A DNA stretch of 64,000 bases, taken from contig JAEMBT020000004.1 of the NCBI GenBank assembly GCA_018873245.2, positions 4,884,573 to 4,948,572 of the forward strand. Direction: 5' to 3'. Source of the stretch: Archegozetes longisetosus. Taxonomy: Eukaryota; Arthropoda; Arachnida; Sarcoptiformes; Trhypochthoniidae. The notes under the pieces are model-generated. The model had not been told where the DNA came from. It worked only from the letters and a program-made list of their open reading frames with translations, and did not search any database. A program made the position numbers and the translations under genes. This document shows positions 34,601-47,300 of the stretch, piece by piece. The first letter of the stretch is position 1. Every line of letters starts with the position of its first letter.

Positions 34601-37600
34601 TTAGAGACTAGTATTAGAGTGAGGTTATACGCAATATGCAGTCAGCCTTTATTTTGATTTCACAACAAAATCAATCTTTTCTAACAAAGCAATAAAATTG
34701 ATTTCTTTTTGATCGTTCAATAAACCATCTCTTAAATCAAGCATTTATACCACTCAACTAAATTCCCAAACAATTGAAGTCATGAAAGAATGAATACTCA
34801 ATAAAAAATCAGTTATTTTCATACTAAAATCCTAGATGTTCTATTAGTCAAAAACTCAGTCAACTTTTGTCAAATGTCAAGTACTAGAGTAATCTAAAAA
34901 TACAGTTGTAAACTTTATAATGCTTGATAGCAACAAGGATAAGGCTACCGATATGTTAATGTGATGTGTGAATTAATTTTGAAATTTGATTTTCAATTTG
35001 CTTTCATTACTATATTAAGTTTGTGAATATCTGATATGTAATAATCTGATGAAGACCATGCCATCGCAACACATGGCTTCTGGTTGCTATGAATGATTAT
35101 TAAGTTTTTGAGAGTAACAATGTACAGTCCCTTTTTAAAGTTTGTTCAGATAAAACAGTTAAGGCTTTAGTGTTTTATGATTTTAACCATAAGTCAAATT
35201 CTTTACTCATTTTTGTTTCAAAATCAACTTTTATTAATCAATTGTAATCTTATAAAAAGTGGTGTTTAGAAGTGATAAAATCAGTTGAGTAGTTTCAGAT
35301 AACCCAGTCTTAGTCTTATCACAAGACTTAATTAATGAGTTTTGAAAATAAAACGTGTTTTGTTGTGGACGCTATTTTAGTGATTATGTGTTTTAACTGA
35401 AAATCAATGATTAAGTGATAGATTTGTTTTTATGTTTTAAACTTGACTCATAAGTTATTTCTAATAGATCAATAATATTAAGGAAAAGTCACTTTAGGTT
35501 CAAACTTAAACAACAGACTGTTTTGCTGCTTTTAGAATGTGATCAACAGTTACCTCAAATTTGATAAACCAGAAGACAAATGAATCAAATTGAAAAGAAG
35601 TTTGCTCTAAGTTTTGTATTAAGTGGGAAGCTGAAGATTGTTAGATTTGGTGCTATGTTAACTTTATGTTAACTTTACGTGTAGTTTGTTAGAAGAATGA
35701 GTTTCGATTGGTTAAGCACTTATATATGCTCTGAGTGTTGGCTATGTGAATATGCAAGTTCAAAGTAAGATCAATAGATACAAATATTTTCTAAAATGTT
35801 CTCCAATTCCTAACTTAAAGGGTGACAGTATTAAATACAATTTGATCAAGCTTTCAGTTTAATTTAGTGCTTCAGTTTTGTCAATAGTTTTTAGATTGAA
35901 ATAAGTAGAGAGAATTGCTATCAACTGTGAATCAGATGAAGATTGAAATTGTTAAAATTTGTCAGCTAGAATTGATTACTTCTCAGAAGCTTAGTCATAA
36001 CTTGTGTGCAGTCATTTGTAACGATAAGTTAATTAACATTGATTTACTAGAGAGTCAATCAATAGAATCTGCAAACTTTACTTTTCCACTGTTTACTACC
36101 TTTTGGAGTGTTGGTTTGTAACACTTGATTTTTTCAATCGTTAAAAGTTAAATACTTTCTAGGTGCAACTTGTCAATTTTAGTTATTTTCATTTGGGTTT
36201 AAAGAAAGTATCTGAAAAATATACGAACTAACTTGAATAGACGAAATGAATTATTTTGTAACTGGATTATTCAATTGAATATTTGATTGTTCTAATAAGT
36301 ATTAAAGAAAAAGTCGTGTCGCAGTGTCTCAAACAGCAATAAATATTTATGGGTAGCAAATATTTGAAAGAAGAGTAGAATAGAAGAAATATAGAATACA
36401 AACCACTTTGAGCTCTAAGAGTATTTCTCGTGTCAATTCTATTCGCTTCTCTGGCAATCTCTTTATAGCGACGAGATTTCCCTTTGAAAAGAAAACAAAA
36501 CAAGATATACTCTCTGTAAGTTAACAAGACCAAAGTCCGTGCTATACACTATTCTAGGATTGAAAATTCGATTTCAACTATATTCCAGAATCTAATTTGC
36601 CGAATATTGCAAATGCATTAAGTTTTAAACTAAAGTAATACAATTATTGTACCATTTTCTTGTCAGTGTTTCGCATAATTTCGTGTCAATATTATCGAGA
36701 AATAACTGTAATCAATAAATAGGTTAGGATTTGCTTACTTTGTAAAAACCCGTCAAAATTTGGGAACTTGTCTTAGGAGACCAGTCGATACTAAAAGACT
36801 TTTATGATAAGATGGCAAAAGAAATAAAAGCACTTAAGAATATTCAATAAATGTATGCAAAATAGTAATAGTGTTTCAAGACTGACTTGTCTGGCTCATT
36901 AGGGATCCAACAAACCCATTCTTGTTCCATTTTATGCGACATCTAAATCAATAAAGAGTACTTCAGCTCAACATCAAATATTTCTGCTCAAGCTAGACTT
37001 CAGCCCAAGTAAGGCTGAGGCTCAAGCTAGATTTCAGCTCAAACTAGACTACAGCTCAATCTAGAATACAGCTCAATCTAGACTTCAGCTCAATCTAGAC
37101 TTCAGCTCAATCTAGACTTCAGCTCAAGCTATACCTCATCTAATTTACTAGTCATAAAATAAGTGATTTAATTAATTGAAACTAACTTGACTCGAGATGC
37201 TTAATCGACTCAATGCTGATAAGCCAACACTATCTTGGAATGTGATATCTTCCCAGCGGACACGCCACGACATGTTAGTGAGCGCTGCCTCCAGTTTGAC
37301 TTTTCTAATTTAAATTAAATCAATTTATTTTCATTTGTCTGTCTTTCAGGAACACCTGTTTTTCACAAGTATAGTTCCAATACCTATATATGAGTATTGC
37401 AATAGCAAACAGAAGAACTAATACTGCCAACAATGATGAGGTTATTATATCCCAAAATGGTAGCTCTGCGTTAAAGATCAAATCTTAATTAAACAAACTT
37501 TTCAATATTTCAGTTTTCACCTAAACTATAAAGTAATAGCTATCATATTTAGCCTGTTTTATAGCTCTCAGTTACTGATTATAAATCTGATTAACTTTTC

Positions 37601-40600
37601 AAAGTTAGCTCTAAAAGTTAATGAATTACTTAAAGCATCAGTTTTACGTAATTGTTGAAAATTGAATTTCAATTATCTTTCAGTATAAAGAGTAAATTGA
37701 ATGTTCTGCTTGACTTAGTTTGCCAATTCATATATATATATATATATATAAATCGAAGAAAAGTGAATACTTGGTTGTTATAAATTTTTAATGTTTGGAA
37801 TTGGTCGATCATATTATATATTTATAGCTACAGTAGTAGAATATTGTTAAGTTAATATATGGCATGTTACTTAAATGCAGCACACGATACCGCTGTTCAA
37901 CAAATGCCGAACCTATGTATATTTCTTTCTTTTACAAACATACACACTCTTTATCCATCGTTTTCTATGGATCAAAATCATCTAGATATAGTCTCAAACC
38001 TCGGCATTGAGATCCATCGAAGCCACATATCGGTAAATCCACAGGTTTTTTGCCATTAGGCCAATGAATTTCCTTTAAACTGACGTATTCCTTAGTGGCA
38101 CCGAAATAGCGCATTGCGACCTAAGATTCAGATTAATCTCAATGAAAGCAGAGTTGAGGAGTTGATAAATAAATTGTGCATTTGGTAATTAGTACCTGAA
38201 AGAGACCAGATTGAGGATCAGTTTGATCGAGTAGTACGTAGTCAGCAATTCTATCGCCATCGCTGTCTATGGTGACATTGCCTGATATGCCACTAAATGA
38301 CACATTACGCATTCTTCCAACCAGTTCTCTGCTTTCGATCTCATTTAGTTTGCTATCAGTCATATGATAATCATGAAGAGCGCTACAGAGTAGCAAAACC
38401 GAGTCGTGAAAAGAGGCAGTGAAATAGTTGACCTAAAAGGGTTTCTAACTTGTTAGTCACTAAACGAATGACTGATCTGTTTGTTTAATGTCAACTAACC
38501 ATCTCTTCGTTATAAGTGTAGTTATAGTTTCTTAAGGCTCTTTGTTTGACTTGATCGCTGAAGTTCTTGTAAAAGTCTCCGAGGGGCTGATTAAGACTGA
38601 CAATCAGCAATGCTTGATACGCCTCCTTAAGCAATTGTTTCGTTTGTTCGCTTTCTAAGTTGAGGCCAAATTCAGATTAGGCACATTCAGATTAGCCCAA
38701 TCTAGATTAAGCTTGCTTAACATTTTTTTTTCTAATTTTCATTTTTATTTAGTTTAATTAAAAACAAACATAAAGACCAATCAAATCAATCATTTGACTC
38801 CAGGATATACGTTATATTGATATAAGTTATAAAACTGAGTAACTAATAAAATGCGTGTTTGCCTAAAGCAGCATAATATGCGAAATTTAAGTCAATATTA
38901 GCGTAGAAGACACACCGGATTATATATTATTAACTCCAGTTTATTAGTTCTGCTACACAACATGATTATACCACTAACTTATTATACCGATTCCTATTAT
39001 GATTGCCAGGTCTTATTAACTCGCCATTCCTATCCTTCAACTCTCTCATCCTATCCTTAAACTCTCTCATCCAAACTAACTTGAATCTAATATTTACACA
39101 TGAATTTATTTCACCTACACTAATATATCCTTTTGGATATTTGTAATTTTCGGATTCATTTCTAATCTCCTCTATTGTCCATTGAAAAGTGTACATTGTT
39201 CTCATACACATTGGTCTTTTGTGCTACGACGATTACATTGTGAAAATATAATACCTGGCCCTCCAGCCCACGACGTGTTTCCAATAGCTTCGCCTTCTAT
39301 TAGTTCAGTGTGTATGAAAGCATATTCCCCTGACAGAGTGATTTTCTTGGAATGAGCGATCAGCATCATTGTACGAACTTCTTTCTCACCACCAATAATC
39401 ACAATAACTAATAAGGAAAAACAGAAATAAGAGAGATGGCCATAAATAGTGGGACGAGAGATATAATGATATGGGTAAGAATGATTGCTATATTTAATGT
39501 GTATTAATAAGGATGATTGCTATATTTAATGTGTATCAATACGAATTATTTCTGTATTTAATGTGTATCAATACGAATGATGTTTACTTCTAGCGCATTG
39601 GATCATTTCATCAATAACTTTTTCCAAATCTGTCAGAATAGTTTTATTGCTGTCCCTAATGTAGGTCTGTTTGCAAGTGCACTCAAACCTATCAGAATAT
39701 TCAGACTGACTTAATAAATTAATCAATTCATCTGCAAGCGTTGAATAGTAGATATCTCCGAAGCGGTATATGAGTCCAAAGTGAAACCAATTAAGATGAG
39801 CTAAGAAGGCAAGTATAGCTCGTGCCTCATCCCAGAGATCATATGATGCGCGAATTAATGTACTATATGCTGATCGCTGTCCACTGATTACATCTCCTAA
39901 ACCTGTTAAGAGTGGAATCCCTTTGTATGATGCAAGTCGGCCAACAACCTTAAAAGAAAGGCATTTGCTAATTAAGCATAAAAACTAGAGACAAAATAAT
40001 CTAAGCGTATTAGAAACGTATTAGAAAATTGATGCTCAAAGCACTACAAGCAATCATTAAAATGATCATTAAATAGAGTTTTACCTGAAGATCATCACTG
40101 CATGCCGGACCAATAAATGCTATGATATGATGGTTATGTACCATATCAACAGCACTGCCGAGAGATGCGGTCTCATTGCAGGAATCATCATAGATACCTA
40201 TAAAAATAAGACACAAATAACAAACAAACTTAACTAACATTACTATCACATCACATGAAAACAGAGATCTACAGACAGAAAACTCTGCTTTCATTAAGTA
40301 AGCTTTTAGTTAGATCAAAGTTAAGCAATTTTGGTCTTATATAACATTGGCTTGAGATATTAGTTTTGAATTTTATTTGTCAAAATCACTCACTATTGTG
40401 TAGTTCAGAACTTGTCTCTTACAGTACTTGCTTTACTAGCATCTCATCTTAACTTTAATTTAAATTCAATTTTAGGCAATCATTGACAAACCTAATGATC
40501 TCTTAATAGAGGTTTGTCTGCTTTGTGGAGTCTTAGAGCTTATATCTTGGAAACTAAAGCCGAATCATCTTCCTGGCTAAGAGACCTAACTTTTTTATAA

Positions 40601-41889
40601 TCTAATGAGAAATGATTGAAATTTGATACTCTCTTAAGTCCTGTATATTAAAAAAGACTAGTCATATACAGCGTATATTTCAAGACAGATAGACTTTCCT
40701 ATCAACAATCTTTGGTCATTAATTTTCCATTAATTTTTTGTGATACTTTTTTGAAAAAACTCATAAAAGTTTGTCTTTTAAGCAAGTTCGTCATATCGAG
40801 TGAGAGAGTTATGAAACAATGCTTCTGCAGTTGTATTGTATTTTCGAAAATCGGTTTGGGTTTTCCTACTATTAAAATGGATTACGAGAATAAACATTAT
40901 ACTGAAATATTTTATATAAAACGTGAACACAACTGCTACTCAATAGAGTTATGCCAGAAATGTTGTAAAGCTCTCCACCCATCGTGTGACCAATATGGAA
41001 GTGAGTAAGTTATGCAATACAACTATTATTACAGACAGTATTTTGCGATTCTACTATATTATATTGGTCAATGCCTTTAATTATGTTCGCAAAAGCATTA
41101 GAGGAGAATAATATCAGATCAAGTAGGTAGAGTTCAACTACTATGCATAAAAAGATCGTCCATTAATTCTGCGCTTCATTCCAAGTCAAATTAATGCACT
41201 TTTTTGAGATAAGGTACAGGTAAAACTAGACACACTTTGCTTATTATTTGTTTCTGTCATGTGAAACTAAGTTTTTAGCGATAAATGCAGATGAAGGCAT
41301 AATCCAAAGAACTATTGATATCGTAAGAGATAGTAAAACTTAGTCCTAAACGTCGGTTAGATTTAGATATAAAGATTAAAGGAGTTTTCAAGAATGTGAA
41401 AGTTACATATGTAACTAGAATATAATAGTATTGTTTGACTATATTTAAAGTATTATACGATTCCAACCCATGCCAAATGATACGGACGGTGCGTGCTTAG
41501 ACAATACTGAATTTTTATTTGGTTTTCGTGATAAACTCGTGTTAACTTAAGATTATAGTAAATACAACTAATTTATTACACGATATGCTAATATCTCTTT
41601 ACTATTCAATCAAATGAATCACGTAATATCGATGATAGGCAGATAGGCAGGACTAACCTATGCTAGTTTGAAAATAAAAATAAAATATGGCACACAATCA
41701 AAAATGACTAATGATAAATCAGTATAGTTTCTATTTAGAGTAACTTGGCTCAACTTAAACTACTATTCACCATCAAATTGGCTAGATTTACTGTATTCCA
41801 TTCTTCCATAAGCGTATAAATTTCATATTGTAAAAAGTAGTGTTTAGCCAATGCAATAATGATAGTAATAATAGTGAGAGATAAATGTC

Positions 41890-41932
<43 letters not shown>

Positions 41933-44315
41933 AATAATACCAAAAAACTTTGAGTCTTTTGTTAAAAGTTTCTAAAATACATATATTACTTTTATTACGC
42001 TTAGCCCATATTATATACTATAAACTCAATTTATGAACTTTTCTGCCATAAAATTGTGATATTAGATATAAAAAAGATAAATTTTTAAACCTTCTGTCTC
42101 AGGTGCAAATGATTTAATGTTGCAGTTGTTCTAACACAACTGAATTTACGGATATTTCGAAATAATTTTTTGTAAACCATATGGATGAAAGAGATTCCGC
42201 TTTTACGAGAAAACAAAACTATACAACATTTACTTTAATGTTGCAGCTCATACTTGACAATTTTTTAATTTCAATCATTTTTTATAATTGCAAAATACCT
42301 TTATATCACTTAACAGAAGATTCAAAACTATTTAACTTAATTTCAGTTCTAAACCAGACTCAACGCTAAACTAAGAGAATAGTTGTTCAATTTTAGGATT
42401 ATTCAAACAACCTGTTCATCAAAAGTGTTTCAGAACATTTCTCTATGTTTGGATGCAATTTATGCAAAACTCAAGTATGTTAGATTTAAATAATTGTTTC
42501 AAACTGATTAATTTTGAGATGAAAATGAAGAGAAGTTAGTTGTATTGGCAAATAATTTTGTCATAAATTGTGACTCTCAGTCATAGCAACTGCAACTTTA
42601 TTATCTTTCTGTTTGTTGTAGTGGAGAGCAGAACAAATTTTGATTTAGGTATTAATCAACAGAACAAAAGAGAAGAAATTGATTTTGATCTACTCAAAAA
42701 TCTAATCTAATCTAATCTTACTTGTAAGCAAAGAAACAACTCTTCTCCAGTAAATTTCACCAAATTGACTGCTACTAAAAGATGCCTTCAAAATTATTGA
42801 TGGTTTTATTGCACAAAACTTACTTTTATGGATCACTATCGAGAAGTCTTAATCTAAACTGAATTTGTCAAACTTGATTATTAAGAAAGTATAGATTTGA
42901 TGCGCGTTTTATGTCACATAAACTCTGTAACCCTCAATCATTATAATAAAATGCATTTTTCATATTGATTAAAGTTGATAGGCTCAACTTTCAACAAATA
43001 GATAAATAGATGATTGTTATTAAAAAATAAGTTACTATAGTTGAAATATAAATGAAGAATTAGTGCTTACCTTTGATTAGATTGAGATGCACTTCGTAAT
43101 CGTCTTTGCATTTCTAAATAAGTATGCTTATATGAAACAGTTGCCAAATTATAGAAAAATATAAACAATTGAAGTTGTAAAGTATTTGAGTAATACTTAA
43201 AAGTAATAAAATTGAATAGAGTTTTATCGCAGAACATCAACTGTACTTGAGAATCATGGATTTTACACTCCCTTGTTTATAAAAGTCAATCAAATTAACG
43301 GATATTACGCGAGAGTGTAGTTTGCTTGAGCAAACTTTTAAAAATAATGATAGATTCTTAAAATAAATTTTCTCACTATTTATTCTAACTTAAATGATAC
43401 TGTTTGACGATAAGTTGCAACATTTTCTGTTATCAAAATTGTTAAGCTTAACCTACATTTAGATTTAGACTGTCACTGAAAAATAACTGTCAAATAACTG
43501 TCAAACCAGTGGATTATTTTTCATTAGGAAAATAGTCAAGATAAACAGTAACAACTGCAATCAAATTTTTGACGATGTGCTCAAAAACTGTTGTGCTCAA
43601 AAACTGTTGTGCTCAATAACGCCTTAGAAATATATAAATAATCTGAAATTCAATTAACTTAGTCTCATATGAGTTATTTATTTAATATGTTTATATATTT
43701 TGATGAAACTTTCTTTTTTCGAGACTATTCCAACATGTGCACTATAATTGATAACTTATAGTCTTAATAATTAACTACCATTTCTTATAGATTAATAGTA
43801 GTTAATTATTAAAACTATAAGCTATCAATTATAGCGCACATCTTCCATTAGTGTATAAGAAATAGTATGACTCAAGCGTTTATATAAATGTGTTCATAAT
43901 TTATTGATGCAGTGAGTGGATTTACAGTGAAGTCATCCCATAAACTAAAACGTTCATAGAAGTCAGTCTTATTTTATTTTTGTAATTATACCTAAAAAAT
44001 ATTATTGTTTACAATTGGAACATCACTGTTGTTCGTGCTTGAAAATAAGCAGCTTATTCATGATCACTTGTCTTAGAACTTAGTCTTCTTACAAGCGACA
44101 AACAGTAAAAGTGAAGAAAAAAAATTAAGATTTACCTGAATGGCAATGTCAATAGCAGGTCCAATATGAACTAAATCAAAACGAATAGATGAGCTCCTCT
44201 CAACCATTAACAGACCAACACTATAGTTATGCTTAAGCTGATTGTGAACAGGAATGAGAGTATGGATCACAATGATGTTGAGATATAGAGCTAGTATTCC
44301 TAAATTTAGTGACAT
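31641..44315 (-). CDS. Receptor-type guanylate cyclase (natriuretic-peptide-receptor-like)
   Basis: Single-pass plasma-membrane receptor that makes cGMP on ligand binding. Exons rebuilt on the minus strand: 44315-44136 (signal peptide), 43113-43071, 40197-40085, 39948-39588, 39407-39255, 38654-38500, 38432-38196, 38120-38000 (ANF-receptor ectodomain ending [10 protein letters not shown]), 37465-37384 (TM helix [16 protein letters not shown]), 37304-37187 ([10 protein letters not shown]), 36942-36883, 36771-36739, 36481-36407 ([12 protein letters not shown]), 34466 to about 34100, about 34090 to 33917, 33456-33380 ([10 protein letters not shown]), 33291-32961 (dimerisation helix), 32863-32671, 32291-32117, 32018-31995, 31932-31858 and 31789-31641. 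Phases agree at all junctions except the one near 34100, which I could not resolve. About 1,080 residues. The kinase-homology domain has HGRLKSTN instead of HRD, so it should be inactive. The cyclase keeps the metal Asp residues ([18 protein letters not shown]) and [17 protein letters not shown]. Ligand unknown. Confidence 0.92.
33649..33882 (-). mobile_element. TIR element family, copy C (inverted)
   Basis: A roughly 234-bp non-coding element in an intron of the guanylate cyclase. Its ends are inverted: ACTCAAATACTTAATAATCG at the left and the complement of the same word at the right, flanked by TA. Read on the opposite strand, the interior aligns along its length with the copies at 34901 and 52383. 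Confidence 0.72.
34901..35116 (+). mobile_element. TIR element family, copy A
   Basis: About 216 bp. It starts near the word TTGATAGCAACAAGGATAAG and ends with GGTTGCTATGAATGATTATT then AAGTTTTTGAGAG. Same family and orientation as the copy at 52383. It lies in the 1.9-kb intron between the 36481-36407 and 34466 exons of the cyclase. No ORF. Confidence 0.72.
36984..37131. repeat. 18-bp minisatellite, about 8 units
   Basis: Degenerate to perfect tandem units of CTTCAGCTCAATCTAGAC. The three most uniform copies lie at about 37066-37120, and more diverged units extend to the left. It sits in the intron between cyclase exons 37304-37187 and 36942-36883. Confidence 0.85.
37730..37752. repeat. (TA)n microsatellite
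   Basis: Eleven TA units in a cyclase intron just upstream of the transmembrane exon. Confidence 0.9.
39475..39580. repeat. Tandem repeat, about 33-35 bp, three units
   Basis: The core TTTAATGTGTAT(C/T)AATA occurs three times with diverging spacers in the intron between cyclase exons 39948-39588 and 39407-39255, ending just beside the splice donor of the former. Confidence 0.75.
41893..41927. repeat. (GA)n microsatellite
   Basis: Seventeen GA units in the 2.9-kb second intron of the cyclase. On the transcribed strand this is a (TC)n tract. Confidence 0.92.
43577..43618. repeat. Short tandem repeat, 16-18 bp unit
   Basis: GTGCTCAAAAACTGTT is present twice in full and once as a partial third copy, in cyclase intron 1. 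Confidence 0.7.
43735..43841 (-). ncRNA. Long intronic hairpin, candidate small-RNA precursor
   Basis: Two 44-nt arms (43735-43778 and 43798-43841) are inverted copies separated by a 19-nt loop. They differ at three positions. On the plus strand these would be A:C mismatches. On the minus strand, which is the sense strand of the host cyclase gene, all three are G:U pairs, so the intron RNA would fold into an unbroken 44-bp stem. The element could be a small TIR transposon remnant or a hairpin-RNA (siRNA or miRNA) source. The stem is longer than a usual pre-miRNA. Confidence 0.5.
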
Positions 44316-47300
44316 AATCCAACTAAACACACGTCTAGTTCTCTTTTAATCACAGAGTGATCGTTGGCCCAACTCTCATTTAAATCTATTTACATAAGAC
44401 ACACCAACATTTTCTCAGTATTATTACTGTACGTTCTATATATTGTGCGTTTTAGTTCACTTTGGCCTCTTGTAAATGTTCCGCAGAGTTGATGTCTCTT
44501 CTGCACTAAATATAATATTAAACTGGTACTAGTATAGTATGTTAAACTTTAGTGCATCATTGTGTAAGTACTTTAATATCTAATACAAGCTATCGTAGAT
44601 TTAATCAACTCTCACTATTCTCGTTATAACTATTTTTCAGTTGATCTATTTTCTAAATACTCTGCAGAATACATACCTGTTTTCTACTAATCTCCTCAAA
44701 ATCTATCAAAATGTCAATTTCAAAGTACACAGCATAGAAACCATAAATTATTCACTGTTCGAAAAAATGATCAATTAAGATTAAGAATCTAAAATTTCCA
44801 TATATTCAGAATGATTTTCTAATATTGTGACAAATATTCGTAAACAAGAATGAGACACGAAAATGATTGACTATTTATATATTAGTTACTGACTGGCGTT
44901 AAGTTTGCAAACGTTTCTGAAAGAAATATTAGTTAGTCTTGAACTGAATACCAAAACAGATGTTGATCAGTCGTAAAACTTAAATGTTGAATATATCAGC
45001 ATTGCAAAAATATTCGATTGATCTAATTAATATTCCACTATTCAAATAAGACATGCTGAAGCTGCGATAAACTAACATACATTTTGAACATTTCTTGCAA
45101 ACAGTTGAAGCCACTTTGAATCTGAAAATTGGCTTTGACACAATCTTTTCAACTAACCGAAACGCGACACTTTCCTCTAAGAAACGTTAGAAATGAAACT
45201 CTAGTAAGTAAAAAGAGTCATTATTCGATTAACACTGACGAGGAATATATAAGTGAAATAAATGAAGTGTAGATCTAAATGTTTGAATTATGTTGCTGAC
45301 AATTGTCGCTTATCTAATAGTGAGCTAATGAAGAGAAGTGCTCACGCAAAACTAGAACAAGATGCAAATCTAAAATAGACTGTACCACTGAATATCTACT
45401 CCCTATCCTCTTGAATGCCTCTTTTCGCAAAATCCACTTGATTTTCCATATTAAACGTTGGCGTATATGTTAGAAATTCGTTATACAATGAGTTTGTCAT
45501 TAAATTAATACCTGTAACTATAGTTATAATAAAAGAGAGTGACCAATAAGCTTTGCTGGAAAATCAAACAACTGCGAGTATATATTATATATATGTGTAT
45601 ACGTATATATGTGTATATATATGATAACTATCTCCTAACGCTTAACTACACTACAACAAACTTATACTTCTCCTTCAAATATTTACTGCCAGCATCTCTC
45701 CCAAAATATAGCATCCCTTCTCAATTACATGACATGATCTTAACGTACATTTTATCTTTTACTAAACTTTATATTATATACAATTCGCACTAATTTTCTT
45801 ATAACTTTGTTGTGTTACACAATTTTTACAATAAGAGATATTTTCTGGAAATGTCTCTTTGACTTTATATAGCGTTAAAAGAGCGCAAAGACTGTATTAC
45901 AAAAATGTGATATAAACGTATTTTTAAGAGTTTTTTTTATTTAATGTTTGTTTGGCGCACATTAGTTTTTATCTATATATAAATTACATACACATTTGTG
46001 TTTCAATAATGACTTTTTATCATTCACTTTACATAACAGTTTTTGTATGGGAAGTAATGCCAGATTTTCAATTGATATGTCCAATTCAATCAAAAATTGC
46101 TGACATACAGTTAGGCCGGAAATAGTGAATGATTTAACAATAGTTAGTTGATTAATTTATTTGACGAGTTTTATGGACGACTAATTTGTTGCTAACAATT
46201 GTTAATAATCAAATTGAACGTTTAAGTTAGTTATAATAAAATAAGGGGTTCACAAAAAACCAATTTACTTATCTTTTAACTTGAAAAAGCAATTCAATTA
46301 TCTTTTAACTTCAATTAACCTTTTATACATTAATTATTTAACTCACTATCTTATCCATCTAAACAATCAAATTTAATTAGATAAGTAAATCTGTATTATG
46401 TGAAACACCAGTACTAAAACGTAAAACTAAATCAACATTAATTCGCTTTTAATTAACAATTTTTAAATTTTCTCGATTACTATCGATTTTTACAATTTGG
46501 ATTTGACAAAACTTATATTATTAATGAAAACTTAATAAAACTAATAACAAATTGTAAACCAAGTTATACTTCAGTCCTTTATTATAATTTATTTAATCTT
46601 AACAAATTTCAAATTAACTCTTCTTCAAAACTTATTTTCTTTATACTTTCACTCTTTTTCAGTTTTTATTTGTTTATTAAACTAAAAAACCTGAATATTT
46701 GTTCATTTTTAAAGTTCGTTAATTTCTTCGTATTCGGCCGGACACTGGTTTTCACCAAATTTTTGTTTATTTCAATTATGAGCAATCGATAAACATTTTA
46801 AGGTAATCAATTATGACTACAAAAAGATTTGAAAATCATAAAACCAAATAATTTGAATTGAAACCTAGCAAAAATTGCAGGACATATTCCTGTAAGTTGT
46901 AGCAGAAGTAGTTTCGAAAGGAATAGCCAACTTAAATTGATTTAAAGAAACTAGGTACGAATTGATTTGAACCAAATTCTGACCATTGATTTGAATGAAA
47001 TTCTAACCATTGTTTGCATTAAAATTATTCGAGTCGACAGGCATTATTCAAACTAATACTCATTATTTATTCTGCTCCAGTTTGTTTAAATAATAATTTT
47101 GCTTATTTCTAGCGAACAAATTTATGAGTAAATTAATAAGCTAATCTAATTTTAAATTAGATAATTGAGAATTTTTTAACGGCTCGGATTTTCATTCATA
47201 TGACAGAACAAATAGATTGAGCATCAGATCAGAAATTTTCCAGACAAACAAAATCGTTATCGAGTCAAAAAGGAAAGTAAATTCACTTGGATCATATTCA

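Noticed and set aside
36267-36533. 88-codon minus-strand ORF around a cyclase exon
   Set aside because: Wrong frame; the [10 protein letters not shown] frame of the same bases is the conserved one.
38966-39211. Possible extra cyclase exon at 38966-39211
   Set aside because: Flanking exons 39407-39255 and 38654-38500 already join in phase and match the family without it; the frame carries a 22-bp duplication.
40712-40810. Upstream part of the plus-strand frame before the internal ATG
   Set aside because: Begins with TTG and is hydrophobic AT-rich sequence; only the part after about 40811 was worth noting.
45539-45793. 84-codon frame over a TA/TG repeat
   Set aside because: The first half is translated microsatellite.
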